Assembly: GCA_958295825.1 (NCBI GenBank)
Contig: OY282375.1
Span: forward strand, 2,775,489-2,839,488
Direction of reading: 5' to 3'
DNA from: an uncultured Candidatus Entotheonella sp.
GTDB lineage: Bacteria > Tectomicrobia > Entotheonellia > Entotheonellales > Entotheonellaceae
Length of the DNA stretch: 64,000 bases
The position numbers were made by a program, and so were the translations under genes. The notes under the pieces were generated by a model, which saw only the letters and a list, made by a program, of their open reading frames with translations, was not told the origin of the DNA and did not search any database. Position 1 is the stretch's first letter. Each line of letters opens with the position of its first letter. Positions 42,272 to 50,719 of the stretch are shown in pieces.

Positions 42272-43444
42272 CTACCCCTTGGGCAGGCCCAGCACCCGCT
42301 CTCCAATAATGTTCTTCTGGATTTCCGACGTCCCCGAGTAGATGGTCCCCGCCCGGCTACGCAGAAAATTATACTGCCAATTACCCTCAATAGCGTGTTC
42401 GGAGCCTTCCACAAGCTGCGAATAAGGCCCTTGAAGCGACATGCCGAGTTCCTGCATCCACTTGTCCAATTCGCTCCAGTACAGTTTGTCCAGCGACGCT
42501 TCCGGACCGGGCGGCTGCCCTCGCAGACGACTCGTGATGCCGCGGTAAAGATTGAGCAGCATGATCTCAACGCGGATGTGCGCCTGCGCCAAGTCCTGCC
42601 GCAACAGCGGGTCCTCCGACAAGGTGCCGCCGTTGCGCCGCGTCTTGCTGGCGTAGCCGATCATGCCGTCGAGTTGTTGCTTGATGCGTACCTGGGTGGC
42701 CAGCGACGAGATGCCGCGCTCGTAAGTCAGAGTGGTCATGGCGATGCGCCAGCCCTCGTTCATCTCGCCGATCAGGTTTTGCTTCGGCACCCGCACGTTG
42801 TCGAAAAAGGTCTCATTAAACTCTGAATTGCCGGTGATCTGTTTCAGGGGACGCACGGTAACGCCGGGGCTTTGCATATTGACCAGCAGGTAAGAAATAC
42901 CGCGGTGTCTGGGGGCGTCGGTGTCGGTGCGCACCAACAGAATGCACCAATCGGCATACTGCCCGAGGCTGGTCCAAATTTTCTGGCCGTTGACCACGAA
43001 GTCATCCCCGTCCAGCACGGCCTTGGTCTGCAGCGACGCCAAGTCCGAACCGGAGTTGGGTTCCGAGAAACCCTGGCACCAGATTTCGTCGGCGTCGAGA
43101 ATTTTGGGGATGAAGCGCTGCTTCTGGGTCTCGGTGCCGTGCTCCATGAGGGTGGGACCGACGATGCCGATGCCCAGCCCGTTGGCGGGCTGCGGGGCGC
43201 GGGCGCGGGTCATCTCCTGGGCGTAGATGGCCTGCTCAATCAGCGTGGCGCCTTGGCCGCCGTATTCCTTGGGCCAGTTGATGCCAACCCAGCCGCCGTC
43301 GTAGAGCTTACGTTGCCAAGCACGCCGGAAGGCGAAATCGGCGTCCTGATCCGAGGGCGGCGCCTCCGTCGGCATGTTCGCCTCAAGCCAAGTTCGCAAC
43401 TTCAGTCGGTACTGCTCGTCTTCAGGAGAAAATCGCAGGTCCAT
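42272..43444 (-). CDS. Acyl-CoA dehydrogenase family protein
   Basis: 390 residues. FSPEDEQYRLKLRTWLEANM begins the N-terminal helical domain; WCQGFSEPNSGSDLASLQTK and VVNGQKIWTSLGQYADWCIL form the FAD-binding middle; RAGTIYSGTSEIQKNIIGER near the end is the family's C-terminal flavin/adenine segment. This is an FAD enzyme that oxidises an acyl-CoA at alpha-beta and passes electrons to ETF. Chain-length preference is not evident. The ATG at 43444 has GGAGGCCTCC-rich sequence upstream. Divergent from the thiolase at 43652, with which it may share a pathway. Confidence 0.88.
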   Translation of the reverse strand: MDLRFSPEDEQYRLKLRTWLEANMPTEAPPSDQDADFAFRRAWQRKLYDGGWVGINWPKEYGGQGATLIEQAIYAQEMTRARAPQPANGLGIGIVGPTLMEHGTETQKQRFIPKILDADEIWCQGFSEPNSGSDLASLQTKAVLDGDDFVVNGQKIWTSLGQYADWCILLVRTDTDAPRHRGISYLLVNMQSPGVTVRPLKQITGNSEFNETFFDNVRVPKQNLIGEMNEGWRIAMTTLTYERGISSLATQVRIKQQLDGMIGYASKTRRNGGTLSEDPLLRQDLAQAHIRVEIMLLNLYRGITSRLRGQPPGPEASLDKLYWSELDKWMQELGMSLQGPYSQLVEGSEHAIEGNWQYNFLRSRAGTIYSGTSEIQKNIIGERVLGLPKG

Positions 43445-43651
43445 CTAGGAGGCCTCCACCACCTGGAAATAGGGCGCCAAATCATTCGCGACCATACATG
43501 ATTCGAGTGGCACACCGTAGCATCTTTCATGGCTCTGCGCAAACGGCGCGGTGAATCGGGACGATGACGCAAGCCCCCGATGCGCGCTTGACTACCGGCA
43601 AGCGTTCGGTTAAACAGACCCCATTCCAAACCGCTGAATGGAGATCATTAA

Positions 43652-45292
43652 ATGAGTGGGTTGCATGCCTTCCAAGCCCGTGGCGTGTATGTTGCGTCGT
43701 CGTACATGAGTCGCGTGGGGAAATACAACGGGCGTCATCTGCAAAAGCGGACGTTCGTCGAGCTTGCCGAACAGGTGAGCGAGATATTCGACGACAGCCC
43801 GGTGCGCCGCGAGGAAATCGAGGCGGTGGTGGTGGGCAGTCAGAATCCTTTCGCCTTCAACAATATGGATAACGTGGCGGCCAAGATTTCGGGCTTGCTG
43901 GGAATCAGCGGCGCTAAGTCGGTGCTGATCGACACGGCCTCGAGCTCCGGTGCGAGCGCCTTTGAAAACGCCTACCTGGAAGTGGCATCGGGTCGCTACG
44001 ATCATGTGTTGGCACTGGGCATTCAGAAGATGACCGACGTGAGCACGGCGGACGCCACACGGATCATCGCCGGGGTAATCGACCGCGAGGAAGCGGAATT
44101 CGGTCTCACCATGCCGGCCTGCGGCGCCCTGGTGGCGAAGAGTCTCATGCACGAACTGAAACTCAGTGAGGAAGCCTGGATGGGATTGGCTGCGCAATGG
44201 GCCGAGCGCGCGCACCGTTTCGCCGCCGGGCGCGAGGAGACGCACCTCAACTTTCCCCTGCCCGTGGAAACCTACATGGACGACACCCACAGCGGGCGCA
44301 ATTGGGTGTATTATGACCCGCTGCGGCTGTATGACTGCTGTCCCATGTCGGACGCCGTGGCGGCGTGCATCCTGACCGCCGAGCCGCAGCCAGTGCAGGT
44401 GGTCGGCGTCGGCTCGGCCACCGACCTGCCCACCATTGCCGACCGCGGGCGCTTTGACAGCTTCCCGGCCACCGTCATGGCCTCGCGCTGCGCCTACGGC
44501 ATGGCCGGGATACTCGACATCCGCGACTTAGCGGGTGAGCTGTACGTCAACATGCACGACCCGTTCAGCAGCTTCGGACCGGTCAACCTCGTGGACTTGG
44601 GATTGATCGACCGCGACGCCTGCCTGACGGCCCTGTTGGACGAGGACATCACCGGACCGCAAGGACGCTTTCCGACCAACCTGAGCGGTGGCCTGTTGGC
44701 GCGCGGACATCCGCTTGGCGCCACCGGCATGGTGCAGGTGGTGGAGAACTATCAGATGCTGATGGACACGCCGGCCTATCAGATGGCGCTGTCCCACTCG
44801 ATCGGCGGGCCGATCAACAACAACGTCGTGACGCTGCTGGAAAAGACAGAACACTGCCAAAATGCCCAGCGCGCGCCGTTCAAGCCGACCTCACTGCCAT
44901 TGCTGGCGGCGCCGAAGCCGAGAGGCATGTCTCTGGAGGCGCTGTTCGCCGAGCGCGAGCGTATCAAGGCGCGATTTCACTGCGCAACAACGCGCTTCAG
45001 CCCAAAGGGCGAGCCCCTCAACAGCATCGTGCTGCTGCAAGCGGTTATCGGGCGGAAACGGCATGAATTTCTCATCGGTACCGGCCCGGACGAGTACGAG
45101 ATCATTCGCCGCATGCACCCCGGACAGGAGATCCGCCTCGCCAGAAACGGCGAGGGTCTCGAAGGTCTGACGATCGACGAGGTGCCGGTGCAGCGCCTGT
45201 ATCGGAAGACGATGGAAGGAATTGTGGAGATCGCCGACTCGGCATGGCATCTGTTGGTCAGGCGCAGGAGCGGCGCGCTGGTCGAAAACTGA
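43652..45292 (+). CDS. Thiolase-like protein with C-terminal OB/DUF35-like extension, nucleophilic Cys replaced
   Basis: 546 residues. Thiolase fold: FVELAEQVSEIFDDSPVRRE, VVVGSQNPFAFNNMDNVAAK, SGRYDHVLALGIQKMTD and the C-terminal NLSGGLLARGHPLGATGMVQ with its GHPxGATG. The segment that should hold the nucleophile (usually A-C-x-S-G) reads VLIDTASSSGASAFENAYLE, with Ser in place of Cys. The last 110 residues (IVLLQAVIGRKRHEFLIGT) form a beta-rich tail like the DUF35/OB proteins that accompany SCP-2-type thiolases. It may bind acyl-CoA without condensing it, or use another mechanism. ATG at 43652; upstream is weakly GGAG (GGAGATCATTA). Confidence 0.8.
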   Translation: MSGLHAFQARGVYVASSYMSRVGKYNGRHLQKRTFVELAEQVSEIFDDSPVRREEIEAVVVGSQNPFAFNNMDNVAAKISGLLGISGAKSVLIDTASSSGASAFENAYLEVASGRYDHVLALGIQKMTDVSTADATRIIAGVIDREEAEFGLTMPACGALVAKSLMHELKLSEEAWMGLAAQWAERAHRFAAGREETHLNFPLPVETYMDDTHSGRNWVYYDPLRLYDCCPMSDAVAACILTAEPQPVQVVGVGSATDLPTIADRGRFDSFPATVMASRCAYGMAGILDIRDLAGELYVNMHDPFSSFGPVNLVDLGLIDRDACLTALLDEDITGPQGRFPTNLSGGLLARGHPLGATGMVQVVENYQMLMDTPAYQMALSHSIGGPINNNVVTLLEKTEHCQNAQRAPFKPTSLPLLAAPKPRGMSLEALFAERERIKARFHCATTRFSPKGEPLNSIVLLQAVIGRKRHEFLIGTGPDEYEIIRRMHPGQEIRLARNGEGLEGLTIDEVPVQRLYRKTMEGIVEIADSAWHLLVRRRSGALVEN

Positions 45293-45305
45293 TTCGCAGT
45301 GGGAT

Positions 45306-45331
45306 GTCGGATTACGCTTTGCTAATCCGAC
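45306..45331. repeat. 9-bp perfect palindromic repeat
   Basis: GTCGGATTA (45306-45314) and TAATCCGAC (45323-45331) with an 8-nt loop, just after the thiolase stop. This sequence type is a common intergenic palindrome in proteobacteria. Half of a similar unit (TAATCCGACCTAC) lies at about 28007-28019. It may act as a bidirectional terminator. Confidence 0.55.
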
Positions 45332-45346
45332 CTGCCGATCCGCCGG

Positions 45347-46090
45347 CTAACGGCCAATCGCCAAGCGCTCCGCCAGCAGTGGCGGCAGCATGGCATCGTA
45401 TATCTTCTCTTGCGCCGCGGGGATGTCGTAGGGGACGCGGCGAAACTCGACCACGGCCGTTTCATCGTCCAGAATCGCGTACGCCGCCAAGGGATTGCCG
45501 CTGCGCGGTTGGCCGACGCTGCCCGGATTCACGATGTAACGGCACGCCGGGTCCAGCCTGACGATCCGCAACTCGGCCCTCACCTGAACCACTCGCCCCT
45601 CGGAACCGCACGCCCAGATCATCGGCACATGCGTGTGACCGACGAAGCAGCCGCGCATCTCGGGTCGAAGCCGCTGCAGGCTGTCAAACGCCATCTCAAA
45701 GCCCAATGCGTCGAAGAGGTATTCGTCCGTGTCGCGTGGCGAGCCATGCGCCGCCAACCAACCGTTGCCGAACGGCGCCGTGCCGGGCAGGGCCTTCAGA
45801 TATCCCACTTCCGCGGCGCTGAGTTGCTGCCGCGTCCAGTCCATCGCTTCCCGCGCCCATTCGTTGAAGTCATCATAGCGCCGCACGCCGCAGGCCGCTT
45901 GGTCGTGGTTGCCCGCGATGACGACGGCGCAGGTCTCCCGGACCAGGCGCAGGCACTCGTGCGGGTTGGCGTTATACCCGACAATATCCCCAAGGCAGAC
46001 GACGGTGTCGACTCTGGACGATGCGTCATCCAATACCGCTTGCAAGGCTTCGAGATTGGCATGCAGGTCGGAGATAATCGCGTACTTCAC
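45347..46090 (-). CDS. Metallophosphoesterase (calcineurin-like, YfcE/MJ0936 type)
   Basis: 247 residues with the full metallophosphatase set: YAIISDLHANLEALQAVLDD (D-x-H), CLGDIVGYNANP (GD), VIAGNHDQAAC (GNHD), WLAAHGSPRD and CFVGHTHVPMIW (GHTH), and VNPGSVGQPRSG near the end. Such proteins hydrolyse phosphodiesters or phosphoproteins. Target unknown. It starts with GTG at 46090, overlapping the stop of the RqcH gene (GTGA), so the two are translationally coupled. Confidence 0.88.
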   Translation of the reverse strand: MKYAIISDLHANLEALQAVLDDASSRVDTVVCLGDIVGYNANPHECLRLVRETCAVVIAGNHDQAACGVRRYDDFNEWAREAMDWTRQQLSAAEVGYLKALPGTAPFGNGWLAAHGSPRDTDEYLFDALGFEMAFDSLQRLRPEMRGCFVGHTHVPMIWACGSEGRVVQVRAELRIVRLDPACRYIVNPGSVGQPRSGNPLAAYAILDDETAVVEFRRVPYDIPAAQEKIYDAMLPPLLAERLAIGR

Positions 46091-47802
46091 GACGGCACCT
46101 CTTCAAGTTCGCTCAGTTTAGGCGTTGCGGGGAGCCCTGGCGCGACTTCCAGTGTCCGAAAGTTGTTCACCTGCACCTGACCGGGCCGCGCGCCGCGAAA
46201 CTTGCGCACGTGCTTGACGGCTGCGTAGACCACTTCTACGGTCGCGGCGTTCTTACCCTTGCTGTAGTAAGCGGCAAGACCGGCCGCGGCGCGCAGGGCT
46301 TCGTTGGACACCGCCCCATCGCTCGGCACCTTGAGCACCACGTGCGCCCCAGCGTGCCCGTGGGCATGGAACCACAGGTCGTCGGGCACCGCCACCTGGC
46401 GCACAAGCGCGTCATTGCCGTGGTTGCTTTTGCCGCAATAGAGGGTATAGCCGCCGGACAGCGTAAACATTCGGTAAGGCTGCGTAGCGGCGGCGCGAGG
46501 GCGGATCGAGGGCCGTGTCGGACCCGCTCGCCGCTTGCCGCCGAGTTCCGCCTCGATTTCCTCCAGGGTGGGCCAGTCCTCGGCCACCGACACCTGATGA
46601 GCCAATCCTTCGAGGTACCGCTCCTCCGCCGCGCATTCCTGCAACAACGTTTCGATCTTGCTCAGGCCGGTCTTGGTCTTGCGGTATTTCTTGAAGTACG
46701 CCTGCGCGTTTTCGTGGATGGACAGGCGAGGGTCGAGCGGGATGCGAATGGCTTCCTGCTCTGGGTTGTAGTAATCGGTCACCGTGGCGCACGTCGATCC
46801 GCGCGGCAGTCGCTGGGCAAGGAGCAGCGTTCCGTAGCGCTGGTACGGCTCATAGCCTTTCAGCTTCTCCCGGTCTCGATTGAGGTGTTCGACTTTCCTG
46901 CCGAGCTTTTGCAACCGTCGGCGCAGCATCTTGCGCACGCTGGTACGCGCCTCGTTCAACGCGGTAGACACCAGAGCAGGCTGGGAGATGGCCGCCATGG
47001 CTGCTTGCGCATTGGCCAGCGGCTCGGCACGATACCCGGCATGGCCCAATGGCAGAACACTGACGTGCTGCTGGCCGTCCGGCGCCGTGCAACGGTATAG
47101 AGGCAATGTCTGGTTGTCGTAATTCTGCCGTAATGCGTTCAACTGTTCCCAACACGCTCGAGTGTCGTTCGGGTAACGATGCACCAACTCCGTAGCCAGT
47201 AGCGGTGACAGGCCAACGACGAGCCGCTTCAGGCTGGCAGCACTCCACGCATCCTGCGCCTGCAACCGGTCTAGATGATCGACCGTCAGGTCGGACAGCA
47301 ATACCCGCTGCGGTGGCACGGCGCGCGGCACATAGGGGACTCCCGGCAACAAGGGACGACTCTGCGACGACAATGCCGGCACGTGCTTGAGCGCGTCGAT
47401 TACCACACCCTCCGCGTTCACCAACAGGAGGTTGGCCTGCGAGCCCTGCAACTCGTGAATCAGCCACAATGACGGCGTCGCCTCGTCGGCTTGCCGCCAA
47501 GCAAGCGTGGCCACCCGCTCATAGGGCTGCACGGCCACCGACTGCAACCGGGCACGCCGCAACCGGGCGCGCAGCAAGGCGGCAAACCGGGGCGGGCGCG
47601 GCGGCGCCTCGAACCGCTCCGTGACGAGATGCAGACGCTGCCCAGTGGGATGAATGGAGAGCAGGAGCCGTTGGTCACAATGACGCCACAATCGCAGCAG
47701 GAGGTCGTCAGGACCGAGTTGAAATACCTTCGACACTCGCGAATCGGGCAGGCAACGCGCCAGTTCATCGACAAAGGCTTTCAGGACAAAGACATCCATC
47801 AT
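46087..47802 (-). CDS. rqcH: Rqc2 homolog RqcH (NFACT family)
   Basis: 571 residues. NFACT-N domain: DVFVLKAFVDELARCLPDSR, VSKVFQLGPDDLLLRL and LRARLRRARLQSVAVQPYER. A coiled coil follows around residues 285-420 (LQKLGRKVEHLNRDREKLKG, then YFKKYRKTKTGLSKIETLLQ). The C-terminal NFACT-R/DUF814 domain has YRMFTLSGGYTLYCGKSNHG, NDALV and DLWFHAHGHAGAHVVLK. The family recognises stalled 50S-peptidyl-tRNA and, in bacteria such as Bacillus, adds C-terminal alanine tails for degradation. Either tandem ATG (47802 or 47799) may be used. Coupled to the downstream metallophosphatase. Confidence 0.88.
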   Translation of the reverse strand: MMDVFVLKAFVDELARCLPDSRVSKVFQLGPDDLLLRLWRHCDQRLLLSIHPTGQRLHLVTERFEAPPRPPRFAALLRARLRRARLQSVAVQPYERVATLAWRQADEATPSLWLIHELQGSQANLLLVNAEGVVIDALKHVPALSSQSRPLLPGVPYVPRAVPPQRVLLSDLTVDHLDRLQAQDAWSAASLKRLVVGLSPLLATELVHRYPNDTRACWEQLNALRQNYDNQTLPLYRCTAPDGQQHVSVLPLGHAGYRAEPLANAQAAMAAISQPALVSTALNEARTSVRKMLRRRLQKLGRKVEHLNRDREKLKGYEPYQRYGTLLLAQRLPRGSTCATVTDYYNPEQEAIRIPLDPRLSIHENAQAYFKKYRKTKTGLSKIETLLQECAAEERYLEGLAHQVSVAEDWPTLEEIEAELGGKRRAGPTRPSIRPRAAATQPYRMFTLSGGYTLYCGKSNHGNDALVRQVAVPDDLWFHAHGHAGAHVVLKVPSDGAVSNEALRAAAGLAAYYSKGKNAATVEVVYAAVKHVRKFRGARPGQVQVNNFRTLEVAPGLPATPKLSELEEVPS

Positions 47803-47949
47803 GGGATTTCACGCTCGCTTGGAAGAAACCGATAAAGCCCGTAAGTATACCACCACGCCTTTCACCCGGCGGCGAGGCGGCTCCTCAGCTCGACTTTGTA
47901 CAAAATGAGGGGGTGATTCAAGGACATCGGCTCCCGTATTGCAAGATGA

Positions 47950-48300
47950 CAGTTGCCACACCAACCATCTTGCAGCGAGATTGGCGATGCCCCCTTCCAC
48001 GCACCTTAGCACCCTCCTGACACCCTTTCAAAGTCCCTTCAGCACGCCCACTTGGCGAAAGGTCCAGCGCCTGCTCAGCGGCACCCTGCTGGCCCGCCGA
48101 CGGCGAACCATCACCGCAGCCCTGAGACACACTGGACAGGGCGATACCCCGTTGTTCGGCTCTATCAGCAGGGGTTCAACCGGGCTCGCTGATCCGCTCC
48201 AAAGGTAGCTGCTGGCGGTAGCCTGACGTTCGGCTTTGACGAAACCCTGGCGCGGCGCTGGGGACCTCACTTCAAAAAGCGCGAGGCCTACCGCGCGCGC
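47950..48300 (+). pseudogene. IS701-like transposase remnant
   Basis: The plus-strand frame reads FSTPTWRKVQRLLSGTLLAR and TITAALRHTGQGDTPLF, the N-terminal segment of IS701/IS4-like DDE transposases. After a shift and a small deletion it continues FGFDETLARRWGPHFKKREA, the first-Asp segment of the same family (D-E-T-L-x-R-R-x-G). The rest is missing and the fragment is joined directly to an IS5 end at about 48301. Confidence 0.5.
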
Positions 48301-48354
48301 CCATTGCGAGTCACTGAGGATTCTTCGCACCATGCGTCCACCTCCACTTGACTG
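48301..48354 (-). mobile_element. IS5-family end fragment
   Basis: 54 bp closely matching the region around the transposase start of the IS5 element at 12254-13105 (GTGCG/GCGCCAT start region, then GTCCACCTCCACTT). It encodes MVRRILSDSQWARA on the minus strand and stops matching there. Confidence 0.6.
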
Positions 48355-48507
48355 GTATCGAACCCAATCGATCAACTTCCTCGTTCTGTCCGTGGTCCAC
48401 GACGGCATCGCCTTGCCTCTTTTCTGGCAACTCCTGGCATTACTTCGGACAGTTTTGAACCCCAAAGGACGCCGCGAAAAGTCTGTCCGTGCGCTCCGGA
48501 TCGACGA

Positions 48508-48536
48508 TTGAGAATTAGCCATTTCTGGTCTATAAT
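48508..48536 (+). promoter_or_regulatory. Sigma-70 promoter of the polysaccharide deacetylase gene
   Basis: TTGAGA (48508-48513), 17 bp, TATAAT (48531-48536), about 49 bp before the start codon. This is the best promoter match I found in the window. Confidence 0.65.
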
Positions 48537-48584
48537 ACCCGCCGATTTCGGGTCATAAACCACGTGACGGAGCGGAGGAACGCC

Positions 48585-49403
48585 ATGCAAGGTCGATGGC
48601 CGTCAGGCAAGCGGTGCGCAGTGGGATTGAGCTTCGATTTCGATGCCGAGACAATTTGGTTTCGCACCCTGCGTCAGCCCTTTCCCGGTCAGATGTCGCG
48701 TGGCGAGTACGGCGCCCGAGAAGGCGTGCCCCGCATTCTGGAATTGCTGCGCAGATACGACCTGAAGGCCACGTTCTTCGTACCGGGATGGACGGCTGAC
48801 AAGTACCCGCACCTAGTCGAACAGATGCACGCCGCGGGTCACGAAATCGGCCATCACGGTTACGAGCACGAATACGTGGTCAACAAGGGCCGAGAGGTCG
48901 AACTGGAGGTGTTGAGCAAGGGCATCAAGAGTCTGCAACGCATTACCGGCGCCGTCCCGAAAGGCTACCGCGCCCCGGCAGGCAACGCCGGTCCTCATAC
49001 CCTGGAGCTACTGCTGGACCACGGCTTCACGTATGACAGCAGTCTGGTCGGCGGCGATGAACCCTACCGGATCCAGACACCCGCGACCGGCCGGTCCCTC
49101 CTGGAAGTGCCATTCAGTTGGGAAATGACCGATACCTCACACTTCCTCTTCAGCTATCATCCCTATTACACTGGCATGTCAAGTCAGAACAAAGTCTACG
49201 AAATCTGGCAAGCCGAGTGCGATGGCGCCTTTGATGACGGCGGCTTTCTCAGCATCGTCATGCACCCGCAAGTGATTGGACGGCGTTCCCGCATGGCGAT
49301 GTTGGAGCGGCTCATCCGCCATTTGCAAGAGCGCGAAGAGGTGTGGTTCGCCACGCATCTTGAGGTGGCGGAGGCGTGGCTGGCGCAGGAGTCTGTTTCG
49401 TGA
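48585..49403 (+). CDS. Polysaccharide deacetylase family protein (PuuE-like)
   Basis: 272 residues of the NodB-homology family. CAVGLSFDFDAETIWFRTL carries the D-D motif, MSRGEYGAREGVPRILELLR and KATFFVPGWTAD follow, and AAGHEIGHHGYEHEY supplies the metal histidines. The end has LSIVMHPQVIGRRSRM. This FDxE...HHGxEH layout is closest to the subgroup acting on small N-linked or cyclic amides (such as PuuE allantoinase-like proteins) rather than on chitin. Intracellular: no signal peptide. The ATG at 48585 follows GGAGCGGAGGAACGCC. It heads a co-directional run with the next three genes. Confidence 0.85.
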   Translation: MQGRWPSGKRCAVGLSFDFDAETIWFRTLRQPFPGQMSRGEYGAREGVPRILELLRRYDLKATFFVPGWTADKYPHLVEQMHAAGHEIGHHGYEHEYVVNKGREVELEVLSKGIKSLQRITGAVPKGYRAPAGNAGPHTLELLLDHGFTYDSSLVGGDEPYRIQTPATGRSLLEVPFSWEMTDTSHFLFSYHPYYTGMSSQNKVYEIWQAECDGAFDDGGFLSIVMHPQVIGRRSRMAMLERLIRHLQEREEVWFATHLEVAEAWLAQESVS

Positions 49404-49412
49404 GGGAAATCT

Positions 49413-50204
49413 ATGGATGCACAAACGATTGAAACGCTCGCCGACCGGTTGATCGCCGCGGAAGAAAGCCGCGAGCCGGTTGAGGTACTGACGCTTGACC
49501 ATCCGGACATGACGGTCGCGGACGGCTATCGGGTGCAACTCGCCATTGCCGACAAAAGGATGGCGCGCGGAGACCGGGTAGTCGGCAAGAAAATCGGCCT
49601 CACCAGCCGGGCGAATCAGGAAGTCTTTGGCGTACACGAACCGGTTTGCGGGCAGCTCATGGGCCGAGGCGTTTACCCGGAGGGAACGCCGGTCGACATG
49701 GCGTCGCTGATCCAGCCGATCATTGAATGTGAGATCACCTTTGTGATGTGCCGGCGTATCGAGGGACCCGGGGTGACGGTGCCGCAGGTGCTGCGCAGCA
49801 CGGAGGGCATTATGCCGTCGCTGGAACTCGGGGATTCGCGCATGCGAGACTGGATCGGCTGCGCCAAAGTGGCCGACATTCTGGCGGATAGCTGCGGCAC
49901 CGCCGGCATTATCGTGGGCGGCGAGCTTCATTCGGTCAAGAATTTCGACATGCGCTACACGGGAATGGTGGTCGAGAAGAACGGCGACATTATTGCAACG
50001 GGCGCAGCGGGCGCGGTGATGGGTAATCCCACGCAAGCGGTCGTCTGGCTGGCCAATAAACTCGCCGAGTTCGATCTGGCGATCGAGGAGGGCGACATGG
50101 TGCTCGCCGGCGCCCTGACCGGCGCCGTGCGCATGGCGTCCGGCGATGCGCTGAAGGCGACGTTCGGTGGCGGCTTGGGACCGGTCGGCGTGCGTTTCGC
50201 TTAG
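49413..50204 (+). CDS. 2-keto-4-pentenoate hydratase/2-oxo-acid decarboxylase family protein (MhpD-like)
   Basis: 263 residues. TIETLADRLIAAEESREPVE, TVADGYRVQLAIADKRMARG, VVGKKIGLTSRANQEVFGVH, IIECEITFVMCRR (metal-binding Glu pair), MPSLELGDSRMRDW and the C-terminal TGAVRMASGDALKATFGGGL identify the hydratase family of meta-cleavage pathways. It adds water to 2-hydroxydienoates. No other aromatic-ring cleavage gene is visible, so the natural substrate is open. It begins 9 bp after the deacetylase stop, behind GTGAGGGAAATCT. Confidence 0.88.
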   Translation: MDAQTIETLADRLIAAEESREPVEVLTLDHPDMTVADGYRVQLAIADKRMARGDRVVGKKIGLTSRANQEVFGVHEPVCGQLMGRGVYPEGTPVDMASLIQPIIECEITFVMCRRIEGPGVTVPQVLRSTEGIMPSLELGDSRMRDWIGCAKVADILADSCGTAGIIVGGELHSVKNFDMRYTGMVVEKNGDIIATGAAGAVMGNPTQAVVWLANKLAEFDLAIEEGDMVLAGALTGAVRMASGDALKATFGGGLGPVGVRFA

Positions 50205-50235
50205 GAGCGATTTCAGCCGAAAAGGGAAACGCGTC

Positions 50236-50700
50236 ATGGTGGCATCGAGCAATCTTGTCGCACTGCTGAAAACGCACCGCTTCGGCCACTTGGCGACGGC
50301 CGACAAACTCGGCGCCCCGCACATGGTGCCGATATGCTTCGCCTACGATGGGCAGGCCATCTATTCGGCCATCGACCACAAGCCCAAACGCCGTGCCGGT
50401 TACAGTATGAAACGCATTCGCAACATTGTTGAGAATCCGCGCGTGGCGTTTCTGGTGCACCATTATGAGGAAGACTGGCAACAGCTTTATTACGTGATGA
50501 TGCGCGGCCCGGCGACGATATTGGAGGAGGGAGCCGAGCGCGCTCACGCGTTCACGCTTCTTGAGAAAAAATACGCCCAGTATCGCGATCGCCACCTGAG
50601 TAGCAGTGACGGGTTGGTGATCAAAATCGCGCCGGACCGCATCACCCAATGGGGCGAATCCCTGGCACGGTCCGCGGGCGGCAGCCCTGAAAATTCCTGA
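50236..50700 (+). CDS. PPOX-class flavin/F420-binding split-barrel protein
   Basis: 154 residues. LVALLKTHRFGHLATADKLG, PHMVPICFAYDGQAIYSAID, HKPKRRAGYSMKRIRNIVEN and PRVAFLVHHYEEDWQQLYYV form the split beta-barrel of pyridoxamine-phosphate-oxidase-like proteins, which bind FMN or deazaflavin F420. The subgroup commonly labelled F420-dependent is a good match in pattern, but whether this organism makes F420 cannot be seen. The ATG at 50236 follows AAAAGGGAAACGC. It is followed 19 bp later by an acyl-CoA dehydrogenase. Confidence 0.8.
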   Translation: MVASSNLVALLKTHRFGHLATADKLGAPHMVPICFAYDGQAIYSAIDHKPKRRAGYSMKRIRNIVENPRVAFLVHHYEEDWQQLYYVMMRGPATILEEGAERAHAFTLLEKKYAQYRDRHLSSSDGLVIKIAPDRITQWGESLARSAGGSPENS

Positions 50701-50719
50701 CACGGAAGGTTATGGACGG

